Part shown: one piece after another, positions 1 through 5,796 of the stretch
Layout: every line of letters starts with the position of its first letter
How positions within the stretch are numbered: position 1 is the stretch's first letter
Assembly (NCBI GenBank): GCA_016292705.1
Contig: JAEDHZ010000111.1
Coordinates: 1-5,796 of the forward strand
DNA from: Clostridiaceae bacterium
GTDB taxonomy: Bacteria; Bacillota; Clostridia; Oscillospirales; Acutalibacteraceae
Direction: 5' to 3'
Length of the DNA stretch: 5,796 nt
Program-made: the position numbers and the translations under genes
Notes under the pieces: generated by a model
Told to the model about the DNA's origin: nothing
The model's input: the letters and a program-made list of their open reading frames with translations, nothing else
The model's database searches: none

Positions 1-2
1 CT

Positions 3-86
3 TTTGAAGAAGACACATTTGTTGGCGAAATCAAGGCTCCCGTTGTCGGAAAAATTAAGATAACTGACGGTCACAGAATCGGCTGA
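3..86 (+). CDS. C-terminal end of an unidentified protein (partial)
   Basis: The frame starting at position 3 is open from the left edge and ends in TGA at 84-86, directly followed by an in-frame TAA at 87-89. It encodes the final 27 residues, which include the stretch EIKAPVVGKIKITDGHRIG. This alternates hydrophobic and polar residues with Gly at likely turns, so it reads like the last strands of a small beta-rich domain. The APxxGxI pattern is faintly like biotinyl/lipoyl-type hammerhead domains, but it lacks the Lys-Met modification motif and is too short to assign. A plus-strand intrinsic terminator 45 bases downstream of the stop supports a real gene end here. The function is not recognised. 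The upstream sequence outside this window would decide it. Confidence 0.6.
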   Translation, partial: FEEDTFVGEIKAPVVGKIKITDGHRIG

Positions 87-130
87 TAATTAACAGCAAT
101 TAATGCTGAAGCTAAAACTCTGACATTTCA

Positions 131-175
131 CCTCCCTGAAATCGGTAAATGCCGTTTTCAGGGAGGTTTATCTTT
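131..175 (+). terminator. Rho-independent terminator of the upstream plus-strand gene
   Basis: The arms at 131-145 (CCTCCCTGAAATCGG) and 152-166 (CCGTTTTCAGGGAGG) form a 15-pair stem with one mismatch around a 6-base loop. The T-rich stretch TTTATCTTT (167-175) follows on the plus strand. The other side lacks a strong A-run, so the terminator is oriented for plus-strand transcripts. It ends the message of the gene stopping at 86. Confidence 0.9.
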
Positions 176-194
176 AAACAGCTATCAACATGTG

Positions 195-250
195 AAAAAA
201 ACAGCGAAACATCAAATCCATCAAAAGGTTAGGATTATGTGTTTCGCTGT
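195..250 (-). terminator. Rho-independent terminator of the GPH symporter (trkA-trkH-symporter) transcript
   Basis: The arms at 241-250 and 201-210 (ACAGCGAAAC and its exact complement) form a perfect 10-pair stem. The roughly 30-base interval contains a second 5-pair stem (215-219 with 232-236), so the hairpin probably stacks into a long rod. On the minus strand it is followed by six U (positions 200-195). It begins 11 bases past the symporter stop at 262. A CTTTT on the plus side (251-255) might also give weak termination in the other direction. Confidence 0.88.
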
Positions 251-261
251 CTTTTCAAAGA

Positions 262-1740
262 TTATTCGGTAATCTCAACACCGCGCTCAGATCTCATAAT
301 CTTGAGATCTTCATTTATCTTCTTTTTCTTGTCACCGACAATGTCATAGAAGAACATCGGGATTGCGCAAAGGATAAGGCTGATGCCCGGAATTATCGAA
401 ACGAGGGCATACATTGCAAAGTTCTGCGAAGCTGTCATTGACCTTGCAATCTCAAGAGCTGCGTTTGCATCACCGACATTAAGCTTCTGAGGATCAATAT
501 TGACAAGAATATACATTCCGATGATAACAACGGTTGCAATGGCATTGCCGAGCTTGTTCACAAAAGACTGGCACGCAGAGCCGAGAGCGTTGTCTCTATA
601 GCCGGTCTTCCACTCCATGAAGTCAATGCAGTCGCAGACCATTGCGCCGGAAACAACATTAATAACGCCGAGAGGTATACTTGAAACAATCATGAACGGA
701 ATGCAGAGGAACAGATTCTTTGTGAACCAGCCTACGATAAGAGTGATCACGCTTGCTGCAAAGCCTGCAAGGCAAGAGACAATCATAAGCGTTCTGTACT
801 CAAACTTTTTGAAAAGCTTCGGCATAAATATCATTGCGCCGAACATTCCGACTGCAGCGCAGATCTGGATAACAAGCTGAATAGACGACATGTTCTTGCT
901 GAACTCTTCGGCTGTTGCAGTGGCAAGATCACCGCCGACATAAAATCCGCCGTAGCGTGCAACATGGGCAGCAGCTGACTGAAGCATATACCTGCCGAAT
1001 GAGAGAATACCCGAAAGGACAACAAGCATCAATGGCTTACAATGAAAGATTCTTGAAAGAGTTGACGGTTCACCCGCAGCACGCTTTGTTGCATTCGGGT
1101 GCTTGACACGCTCCTTAACATTGAAAGAGGAAAGGCAAAACAGAGGCATACCTATGACGGACATTGAAATTGCCATTATTGCGTACTTCTTTTCACTGCT
1201 TGAAATGAAGTAACCGACAATAATAGGAAGTGCAACCGTAACCGCAGAACCGATTCCTCCCACGGTGCGTCCGTAGGAAATGATGGTTCCCCTTTCCGCC
1301 GGATTCGGTGTCATAACATTAGGAAGGCTCCAGAACGGAACATCGCTCGATGTGTAAATCATACCCCAGAGCGTATAAACAACGGCAACATAAATATACA
1401 TGAGCGTTGACTGGTCTCCGGCGGCAAAACCAATCGGGCGGATGAACATAAGAATGGTGAGAACAGCAATGGGAATAGCCGTAATAACCGGATAATGCCT
1501 CATTCTTCCCCAGCGCGAGGTGTGACGGTCAACGATCATACCCATGAGCGGATCATTGACTGCGTCCCAGACACGCGCAAGGAGCATCAGCATAATGACA
1601 AACCATGCGTTGAGTGCAAGGACATTCATGTAAAAGTCGGTTATGTAGCTTGACATACAGCTGTAAACCAGACCCTGACCGAGAGCTGCGATAGCATAGG
1701 TCATAGATTCTTTTTTCGGAACATAATTTTTTTCTTCCAT
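262..1740 (-). CDS. GPH-family (MelB-like) sugar:cation symporter, MFS
   Basis: This encodes a 492-residue inner-membrane secondary transporter of the glycoside-pentoside-hexuronide:cation symporter family, whose members import sugars or glycosides with Na+ or H+. About 12 hydrophobic segments span the protein, followed by a charged cytoplasmic tail (about 466-492). The family signature in helix II is clear: ARVWDAVNDPLMG at 55-67, with Asp59 and Asp63 matching the MelB cation-site Asp55 and Asp59. Asp133 in SSDVPFWSL (131-139) matches MelB Asp124. The late motif DCIDFMEWKTGYR (370-382) contains the Lys equivalent to MelB Lys377. The GKD of MelB helix I, with sugar-contacting Lys18 and Asp19, reads GQG here (21-23), so melibiose is an unlikely substrate. 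The start at 1740 is preferred over the ATG at 1767 because AGGAGA lies 6 bases before it. The stop is TAA at 264-262. The gene lies 50 bases downstream of trkH on the same strand. The substrate cannot be told from sequence; alpha-glucosides are possible given the nearby GH31 gene, but this is inference. Confidence 0.93.
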   Translation of the reverse strand: MEEKNYVPKKESMTYAIAALGQGLVYSCMSSYITDFYMNVLALNAWFVIMLMLLARVWDAVNDPLMGMIVDRHTSRWGRMRHYPVITAIPIAVLTILMFIRPIGFAAGDQSTLMYIYVAVVYTLWGMIYTSSDVPFWSLPNVMTPNPAERGTIISYGRTVGGIGSAVTVALPIIVGYFISSSEKKYAIMAISMSVIGMPLFCLSSFNVKERVKHPNATKRAAGEPSTLSRIFHCKPLMLVVLSGILSFGRYMLQSAAAHVARYGGFYVGGDLATATAEEFSKNMSSIQLVIQICAAVGMFGAMIFMPKLFKKFEYRTLMIVSCLAGFAASVITLIVGWFTKNLFLCIPFMIVSSIPLGVINVVSGAMVCDCIDFMEWKTGYRDNALGSACQSFVNKLGNAIATVVIIGMYILVNIDPQKLNVGDANAALEIARSMTASQNFAMYALVSIIPGISLILCAIPMFFYDIVGDKKKKINEDLKIMRSERGVEITE

Positions 1741-1746
1741 ATAATA

Positions 1747-1752
1747 TCTCCT
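1747..1752 (-). promoter_or_regulatory. Ribosome binding site that decides the symporter start
   Basis: The minus strand reads AGGAGA, then six bases, then the ATG at 1740. The longer frame would begin at an ATG at 1767, which has no comparable site in front of it and would add nine residues (MCGFNRRYY) that do not resemble the usual family N-terminus. This supports the shorter 492-residue product. Confidence 0.85.
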
Positions 1753-1755
1753 ATT

Positions 1756-1778
1756 AAAACCGCACATCTTACCGGCGG
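1756..1778 (-). terminator. Weak hairpin with U4 between trkH and the symporter (possible attenuator)
   Basis: On the minus strand CCGC (1778-1775) can pair with GCGG (1763-1760) across an 11-base loop and is followed by four U (1759-1756). The stem is only four GC pairs, far weaker than the terminators at 131-175 and 195-250. At most it would cause partial termination between trkH and the symporter, and it could be chance. Confidence 0.2.
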
Positions 1779-1790
1779 ATTATTACTATG

Positions 1791-3272
1791 TTATTTTGAT
1801 TGCAGGCTCTTTCTCATAGCAAAAAAGCCATCCTTCCACAACGAAGGGCTGAACAAAACTATCATCGGAAAATACTCAAGTCGACCTGCAAGCATATCAA
1901 AAATCAAAACGACCTTTGAAACACCCGAAAACGCCGCATAATTACCGGTCGGACCAACGAGTGAGAGACCGGGTCCGATATTATTCATTGTTGCGGCAAC
2001 AGCAGTCAGCGAGGTTGCCATATCAAAACCATCCAGGCTGACAATAAAAACCGAAAAAACATACACAATTATGCTGATTACAAACAACGAAGCAGTGTTT
2101 TTGATGATTGCGGAATCAACACGCTTTCCGTCAAGCTTTACAGCTCTGACGGAACGGGGATGAAGAATTGTTAAAACCTCCCGTACACTACTCTTGAATA
2201 ACAAAACTATCCTTGAAACCTTGAGGCCGCCGCCCGTACTTCCCGCACAGGCTCCGACAAACATAAGCACAAACAGGATATACTGTGAAAGCTGAGGCCA
2301 TTTTGCAAAGTCCGCAGTTCCATAGCCCGTTGTGGAAATTATTGAAGCCACAGAGAACGCCGAATGATGAAAAGCGTCATAGAAATCTCCGCCGTAAAAC
2401 TCGTCCTTAATATTGAATGTAATGCACAAAACAGCAACCGCAATGATTCCCAGGAAACAAAGAAGCTCCTCGTTTTTGAGTGCCTGCCTGAACCTTTTTG
2501 AAAGCAGAAGATAATAAACAGAAAAATTGACTGCAAAAAGAATCATGAAAACGGTAACAACCGCTTGAAGATAATTGCTCTGATAAAAGCCTATGCTTGC
2601 GTTTTTGACAGAGAAGCCGCCGGTACCGGCCGTTCCGAATGCTGTGCAGATTGAATCAAACCACGGCATTCCGCCGGCAAGCAGAAGAACAATTTCAAGA
2701 ATCGTCATTGCAAAATAGATTGAATACAAAATGAATGCCGTCTGACGGACTTTCGGAACAAATTTTCCGACTGAGGGACCCGGACTCTCCGCTCGCATGA
2801 GCTGCATAGTGTGTCCACCGGCAAGCGGAACAACGGCAAGCAGGAAAACAAGAACGCCCATTCCGCCGATCCAATGGGTAAAGCTGCGCCAAAAAAGCGA
2901 TGTCTGGGAAAGGGCTTCAACATTTGTCAGAATACTTGCGCCTGTTGTTGTGAAGCCGCTCGCTGTTTCAAAAACTGCATCAATGTAATGCGGTATCTCA
3001 CCGGTAAGGCGAAACGGAACAGCTCCGCACAGGCTGAGAACAATCCATGAAAGAGCAACCGTGAGAAAGCCTTCTTTTGCATAGAATACATTCTTTTTCG
3101 GCTTTCTGAATGCAAGCAACAATCCGATAATAAACGAAACGGCTGAAACCAGGGCATATACCTTCCATTCCTCTTCGCCGTAAAACAGCCCGACGGAAAC
3201 AGGCAAAAGCAGACAGCCGGACTGAATGAGAAAAACCAGCCCCAGCAGATAAAGAATCATAAAACCGTTCAT
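1791..3272 (-). CDS. trkH: TrkH K+ uptake system, membrane translocating subunit
   Basis: This 493-residue polytopic protein forms the K+-conducting subunit of a Trk/Ktr-type potassium transporter in the cytoplasmic membrane. All four pore-loop repeats of the family are visible: TASGFTTTGAS (103-113), TAFGTAGTGGFS (210-221), STTGYGTADF (313-322) and NNIGPGLSLVG (430-440). Each carries the selectivity-filter Gly. The intramembrane gating loop after the third pore is present as GACAGSTGGGLKVSR (340-354). The late MLAGRLEYFP motif (460-469) is also typical. The length matches full TrkH (about 480-490) rather than the shorter KtrB (about 450), and extra N-terminal helices precede the first pore, so TrkH is the better name. 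The start at 3272 sits 6 bases after the trkA stop, with AAGG repeated twice just upstream. The TrkA subunit next door should dock on its cytoplasmic face and gate it. No truncation or missing filter residue is seen. Confidence 0.96.
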   Translation of the reverse strand: MNGFMILYLLGLVFLIQSGCLLLPVSVGLFYGEEEWKVYALVSAVSFIIGLLLAFRKPKKNVFYAKEGFLTVALSWIVLSLCGAVPFRLTGEIPHYIDAVFETASGFTTTGASILTNVEALSQTSLFWRSFTHWIGGMGVLVFLLAVVPLAGGHTMQLMRAESPGPSVGKFVPKVRQTAFILYSIYFAMTILEIVLLLAGGMPWFDSICTAFGTAGTGGFSVKNASIGFYQSNYLQAVVTVFMILFAVNFSVYYLLLSKRFRQALKNEELLCFLGIIAVAVLCITFNIKDEFYGGDFYDAFHHSAFSVASIISTTGYGTADFAKWPQLSQYILFVLMFVGACAGSTGGGLKVSRIVLLFKSSVREVLTILHPRSVRAVKLDGKRVDSAIIKNTASLFVISIIVYVFSVFIVSLDGFDMATSLTAVAATMNNIGPGLSLVGPTGNYAAFSGVSKVVLIFDMLAGRLEYFPMIVLFSPSLWKDGFFAMRKSLQSK

Positions 3273-3276
3273 AATA

Positions 3277-3285
3277 CCTTACCTT
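3277..3285 (-). promoter_or_regulatory. Tandem AAGG ribosome binding site overlapping the trkA stop
   Basis: The minus strand ends trkA and begins trkH within GTAAGGTAAGGTATTATG. Two AAGG cores occur, 9 and 4 bases before the trkH ATG, and the trkA stop TAA supplies the AA of the second one. This arrangement suggests that ribosomes finishing trkA help start trkH, keeping the two subunits in balance. The coupling is inferred. Confidence 0.6.
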
Positions 3286-4637
3286 ACAATATCCTTTAAG
3301 TCGTTGAGTCCGTGGTTGGTAGTGACAACAATGACACTGTCCCCCACCTGAATGCAGTCCTGACCGGAGGGGATAATGATTTTTCCGTTTCGGCTGATGC
3401 AGCAAAGGAGGATGCCCTTTTTGATATCAAGATCGCAAAGAGGAGTACCAACAGCCTTGCTTTCGTTCCTGACGGCAAATTCAAGTGCCTGAACCTTGCC
3501 GCCGACAATGTTATAGAGCGTCTGAACACCGGAACCTGTTGAATTTTCAAGTGCCCTGACATAGCTCAAAATCATCTCTGATGTAATGTACTTAGGATAA
3601 ACTACGGAACCAAGAGAAAGGCGGTCAATTATACCCTCGAAATTAAGTTTATTTATCTTTGTGACCGTTTTTGCCTTGAAGTTTGATTCAACATAAAGCG
3701 AAAGCATTATGTTCTCCTCATCAAAATCAGTTATTGAGGCAAAACCGTCGGCATCGGCAATACCCTCCTCAAGCAAAAGGCGCTGGTCGCTTCCGTCTCC
3801 GTTGATAATAACAACATCGCTCGGCAGTATTGAATTGAGAAACTCACAGTGTTTACGGTTCTTTTCAATAATTTTGACTCTGAAACCGTATTCATGAAGC
3901 TTCTTTGCAAGATAGTATGAAATTTTTCCGCCGCCTACAATAACAATTGTCTTAATGTGATTCTTTGCAATCCCGGCTTTTTTGAAAAATGAACCCGCCT
4001 CCTTGTGAGTAGTGATGAAAGAGATCTTATCTCCCTCAAGCAAGACGGTATCTCCTGTGGGAATTATTACATCACCGCAGCGTTCAATGGCACAAATCAG
4101 GATTTTTCCCGCAAGACGACCGATAGCGGATTTTATCGGAGATCCGGCAATTGGTGAACCGACGGGCAGCATCGTTTCAAGCAGTTCAATGCGTCCGCGA
4201 GCAAAGGTATCAACTGAAATTGCAGACGGAATTGTGAAAAGGCGTGAAATTTCGTTTGCCGCTTCAAGTTCGGGATTGATAATCATTGAGATTCCGAGTT
4301 TCTCCTTGATAAATCCCCTTTCCGTCAGATAGTCCGGGTTGCGAACACGGGCAATTGTCCGACAATTAGAACTCTTTTTTGCAATAAGGCAACACAAAAG
4401 GTTAAGCTCATCCGAACCGGTCATTGCAATAAACAAATCAGCATATTCAATTCCGGCTTCCTTCTGAACATAATAGACAACTCCGTTGCCCTCAACGCCC
4501 ATAACATCGGATACTTCAGTAACTCGTGCAATTGCATCGGGATTGGTGTCGATAACGGTAATATCGTGCCCCTCAGTTTCAAGCTGTTCCGCAAGAGCAG
4601 AACCAACCTTTCCGCATCCGACAATTATAATATTCAT
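3279..4637 (-). CDS. trkA: TrkA, NAD-binding regulatory subunit of the Trk K+ uptake system
   Basis: This 452-residue soluble peripheral protein controls gating of TrkH in response to bound nucleotides. It has the full bilobal plan of TrkA, close to the 458 residues of the E. coli protein. The first Rossmann domain opens with MNIIIVGCGKVG (GxGxxG at 7-12) and has an acidic residue after beta-2 (Asp30) that would bind the NAD ribose. An RCK-C domain follows at about 140-215, with IIPTGDTVLLEGD at 191-203. The second Rossmann domain has IVIVGGGKIS (231-240) and the acidic Glu258. A second RCK-C occupies about 370-450 with IIPSGQDCIQVGD (421-433). Shorter KtrA proteins contain only one such unit, so TrkA is the right name. 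The open frame extends upstream to 4736, but those 33 codons cover the promoter and ribosome binding site; the ATG at 4637 begins exactly at the conserved fold. GGAGG lies 11 bases before it, a slightly long spacing. It is the first gene of the minus-strand operon. Confidence 0.95.
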   Translation of the reverse strand: MNIIIVGCGKVGSALAEQLETEGHDITVIDTNPDAIARVTEVSDVMGVEGNGVVYYVQKEAGIEYADLFIAMTGSDELNLLCCLIAKKSSNCRTIARVRNPDYLTERGFIKEKLGISMIINPELEAANEISRLFTIPSAISVDTFARGRIELLETMLPVGSPIAGSPIKSAIGRLAGKILICAIERCGDVIIPTGDTVLLEGDKISFITTHKEAGSFFKKAGIAKNHIKTIVIVGGGKISYYLAKKLHEYGFRVKIIEKNRKHCEFLNSILPSDVVIINGDGSDQRLLLEEGIADADGFASITDFDEENIMLSLYVESNFKAKTVTKINKLNFEGIIDRLSLGSVVYPKYITSEMILSYVRALENSTGSGVQTLYNIVGGKVQALEFAVRNESKAVGTPLCDLDIKKGILLCCISRNGKIIIPSGQDCIQVGDSVIVVTTNHGLNDLKDIVR

Positions 4638-4648
4638 AATAAGCGTAA

Positions 4649-4653
4649 CCTCC
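4649..4653 (-). promoter_or_regulatory. Ribosome binding site that decides the trkA start
   Basis: GGAGG on the minus strand is followed by 11 bases and then the ATG at 4637. It is the only strong site upstream of the conserved TrkA fold. Its presence, together with the promoter farther out, excludes the longer frame beginning at 4736. Confidence 0.75.
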
Positions 4654-4686
4654 GAATCAAGCGAAGCTATGTTTATACGAATAGTT

Positions 4687-4716
4687 ATTTTAACACATCG
4701 GGCAAAAAAATTCCAC
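4687..4716 (-). promoter_or_regulatory. Probable sigma-A promoter for the trkA-trkH operon (extended -10)
   Basis: The minus strand has TAAAAT at 4692-4687, five of six bases matching the -10 consensus. It is preceded by TGT, which fits the extended -10 TGn motif. The -35 is poor (TGGAAT at 17 bases spacing, ending near 4716), as is common with an extended -10. The DNA farther upstream is a run of A/T resembling an UP element. The start of transcription would be near 4680, giving a leader of about 43 bases. Confidence 0.5.
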
Positions 4717-4808
4717 ATATATTTTTTTAATTTCAACTAAGGTAAGCTTTTTAGTGTAGAAAAATTCTTCATATTTTTGGTTGTTTTTGCCGAAAAATGT
4801 TGATGCGC

Positions 4809-4837
4809 TTGAAAAGGCGTCTTATGTATTGTATTAT
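4809..4837 (+). promoter_or_regulatory. Sigma-A promoter for the GH31 gene
   Basis: TTGAAA at 4809-4814 and TATTAT at 4832-4837 are separated by exactly 17 bases. The -10 matches the consensus at five of six positions and the -35 at five of six. Transcription would start near 4844, about 50 bases before the ATG at 4896. An imperfect inverted repeat (4805-4820, six pairs including two GT) straddles the -35 and could be an operator, but it is short. Confidence 0.72.
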
Positions 4838-4879
4838 ATTTAGTATATTTTGTTAAATCCCACAATTTGCATGAAAAAG

Positions 4880-4895
4880 AAAGGATGACCCCTTT
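4880..4895 (+). promoter_or_regulatory. Ribosome binding site of the GH31 gene within a small hairpin
   Basis: AAAGGA (4880-4885) is the likely ribosome binding site, ending 10 bases before the ATG at 4896. Its AAAGG pairs perfectly with CCTTT at 4891-4895 across a 6-base loop, so the site can be masked by a 5-pair hairpin touching the start codon. The hairpin is weak alone and may simply shorten the effective spacing. Confidence 0.5.
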
Positions 4896-5796
4896 ATGAG
4901 CGAGCTTTCGCCGTATTTCAAGGAGAAATTTTCCCATAATTATGACAGCAGAACACCTGATGAATTTATGATTCAGAGGGGCGATTTCCGTTTCTCCGTT
5001 TTATCTTCAAGAATTTTTCGTATTGAAAAGGACAAAAAGCGCATTTTTACTGATGAAGCAACGCAGACCGTTGTCTGCAGAAATTTTGCCAGACCGAAGT
5101 TTTCATTTTCTCAGGACGGAAACAAAATCAGGATTGCAACGAAAGATGCCGTCCTGCTTTTTGACCTTTCAAAAGGCAAAACAGAAAGCATTACGCTCAA
5201 AGACTCAAGAACAGTCACAGACTTCTCCGACGGAAACCTCGGCGGAACTTACCGCACACTTGATATGATTAACGGAAGCGTCAAACTCGGTAGCGGTCTT
5301 ATGAGCACAAGCGGTGTTTCCGTTGTTGACGATTCAGAATCAGTCATCATGTGTAAGGACGGCACAATGAAGGAACGCAGAAGAGTTCAGAAAGATGAGT
5401 ACTATTTTGCTTTCGGAAACGACTTCAGAGGATGTCTCAAGGAATTTTTCAAGCTTTGCGGCAGCGTTCCGCTCATTCCGCGCTATTGTCTCGGAAACTG
5501 GTGGAGCAGATACAAAGACTACAGTCAGCAGGAATACATTGACCTTATGAAGAAATTCATTGAAAATGATATTCCTATTTCAGTTGCAACAATTGATATG
5601 GACTGGCACTGGGTTGATGTTCTTGAACGCTTCGGAAAAGAAAATGTAATATCATGCAACGAAAAAGGGCTTCCATTCAAAAAAATCACTGAAATTGTTC
5701 AATCCCACGGTTGGACGGGCTACAGCTGGAATACGGAACTGTTTCCTGATTACAAGGCACTGCTTGACTGGCTGCATGAAAAGAACTTCAAAGTTA
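4896..5796 (+). CDS. Glycoside hydrolase family 31 enzyme (alpha-glucosidase-like), N-terminal 300 residues
   Basis: The frame from the ATG at 4896 stays open to the right edge, giving 300 codons of a longer enzyme. GH31 members hydrolyse alpha-glucosidic or alpha-xylosidic bonds with retention of configuration. Residues about 30-185 form the N-terminal beta-sandwich, with the family-like LGGTYRTLD (115-123) and a GLMSTSGVSVVDDS segment (134-147). The catalytic barrel begins around VPLIPRYCLGNWWSRY (191-206). It continues with the strand VATIDMDWHWVD (230-241), which contributes acidic residues to the sugar-binding pocket, and GWTGYSWNTELFPD (272-285). The nucleophile and acid/base Asp residues lie beyond the window, so activity and substrate cannot be judged. 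There is no signal peptide or lipobox, so the enzyme is probably cytoplasmic and acts on imported oligosaccharides. It is divergent from trkA and has its own promoter. Alpha-glucosidase is the best guess; alpha-xylosidase or another GH31 specificity is possible. Confidence 0.92.
   Translation, partial: MSELSPYFKEKFSHNYDSRTPDEFMIQRGDFRFSVLSSRIFRIEKDKKRIFTDEATQTVVCRNFARPKFSFSQDGNKIRIATKDAVLLFDLSKGKTESITLKDSRTVTDFSDGNLGGTYRTLDMINGSVKLGSGLMSTSGVSVVDDSESVIMCKDGTMKERRRVQKDEYYFAFGNDFRGCLKEFFKLCGSVPLIPRYCLGNWWSRYKDYSQQEYIDLMKKFIENDIPISVATIDMDWHWVDVLERFGKENVISCNEKGLPFKKITEIVQSHGWTGYSWNTELFPDYKALLDWLHEKNFKV

Larger units (their letters stand above)
4638..4895. other. Divergent intergenic promoter region between trkA and the GH31 gene
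   Basis: These 258 bases hold no supportable gene. They are AT-rich and carry one promoter per strand, described separately, plus two imperfect dyads. One spans 4736-4755 (ACTAA and TTAGT arms). The other is TTTTT-GCCG-AAAAA at 4784-4797. Both lie between the two promoters, where a regulator could affect either gene. I see no riboswitch: the predicted leaders are only about 40-50 bases, too short for the c-di-AMP riboswitch that precedes some K+ transporter genes. Confidence 0.6.

Noticed and set aside
1741..1767. Nine-codon extension of the symporter to the ATG at 1767
   Set aside because: There is no ribosome binding site before 1767, while AGGAGA is well placed before 1740.
2998..3405. 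Open frame of 135 codons on the minus strand across the trkA-trkH junction
   Set aside because: It overlaps two clearly conserved genes in another frame, has no family features and is rich in Arg, Cys, His and Ser, as expected of a shadow frame.
4012..4332. Plus-strand open frame of 106 codons opposite trkA
   Set aside because: It is fully antisense to the conserved first half of TrkA, has low-complexity Ser/Ile/Pro content and no recognisable start signal.
4638..4680. c-di-AMP (ydaO-type) riboswitch before trkA
   Set aside because: The leader predicted from the promoter is only about 43 bases, with no multi-helix fold visible. Known members of that class need well over 100 bases.
4638..4736. 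N-terminal extension of trkA by 33 codons (MKLKKYMWNFF...)
   Set aside because: It would translate through the extended -10 promoter and the GGAGG site. The conserved TrkA fold starts exactly at the ATG at 4637, and 452 residues matches the family length.
4871..4888. Five-codon leader ORF (MKKKG) just before the GH31 gene
   Set aside because: The ATG at 4871 has no ribosome binding site in front of it, and its sequence is the A-rich run containing the GH31 ribosome binding site. It is most likely chance.
4737..4937. Minus-strand open frame of 66 codons across the divergent region
   Set aside because: It overlaps the GH31 start and covers the GH31 promoter. The composition is that of translated AT-rich intergenic DNA.
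5023..5268. Plus-strand open frame of 81 codons inside the GH31 gene
   Set aside because: It is a shadow of the GH31 frame, which has strong family motifs across the same stretch.

Overview
This window looks like an ordinary piece of chromosome from a low-to-moderate GC Gram-positive bacterium, probably an anaerobic gut or rumen clostridium. The evidence is AT-rich intergenic DNA, strong AGGAGA/GGAGG-type ribosome binding sites, sigma-A-like promoters and intrinsic terminators with U-tracts. The taxon is an inference and cannot be fixed from the sequence alone.

Layout from left to right. (1) Positions 3-86, plus strand: the last 27 codons of an unidentified gene, closed by tandem stops. (2) Positions 87-261: a convergent intergenic region with two intrinsic terminators in opposite orientations, one for each flanking gene. 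(3) Positions 262-1740, minus strand: a sodium/proton-coupled sugar symporter of the GPH (MelB-like) family within the major facilitator superfamily. (4) Positions 1791-3272, minus: TrkH, the K+-translocating membrane subunit. (5) Positions 3279-4637, minus: TrkA, the NAD-binding regulatory subunit with two RCK units. (6) Positions 4638-4895: a divergent promoter region with a good promoter on each strand. (7) Positions 4896-5796, plus: the first 300 codons of a glycoside hydrolase family 31 enzyme, running off the right edge.

How the genes fit together. trkA and trkH are separated by only 6 bases and their translation is probably coupled, giving a complete Trk K+ uptake system. The GPH symporter follows 50 bases later on the same strand and may be read through from the trk promoter; a weak hairpin lies in that gap. 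The GH31 enzyme is transcribed away from trkA from its own promoter and has no signal peptide, so it probably acts in the cytoplasm on imported alpha-linked sugars. The symporter could supply such sugars, but nothing in the sequence proves that link.

Two starts were moved inward from the longest open frames: 1740 for the symporter and 4637 for trkA. No CRISPR array, insertion sequence, tRNA, rRNA or phage gene was seen, and I found no convincing new system. The points worth a second look are modest: substitutions at the sugar-site positions of the symporter, a hairpin over the GH31 ribosome binding site, imperfect dyads in the divergent promoter region, and the placement of a sugar symporter behind trkAH.
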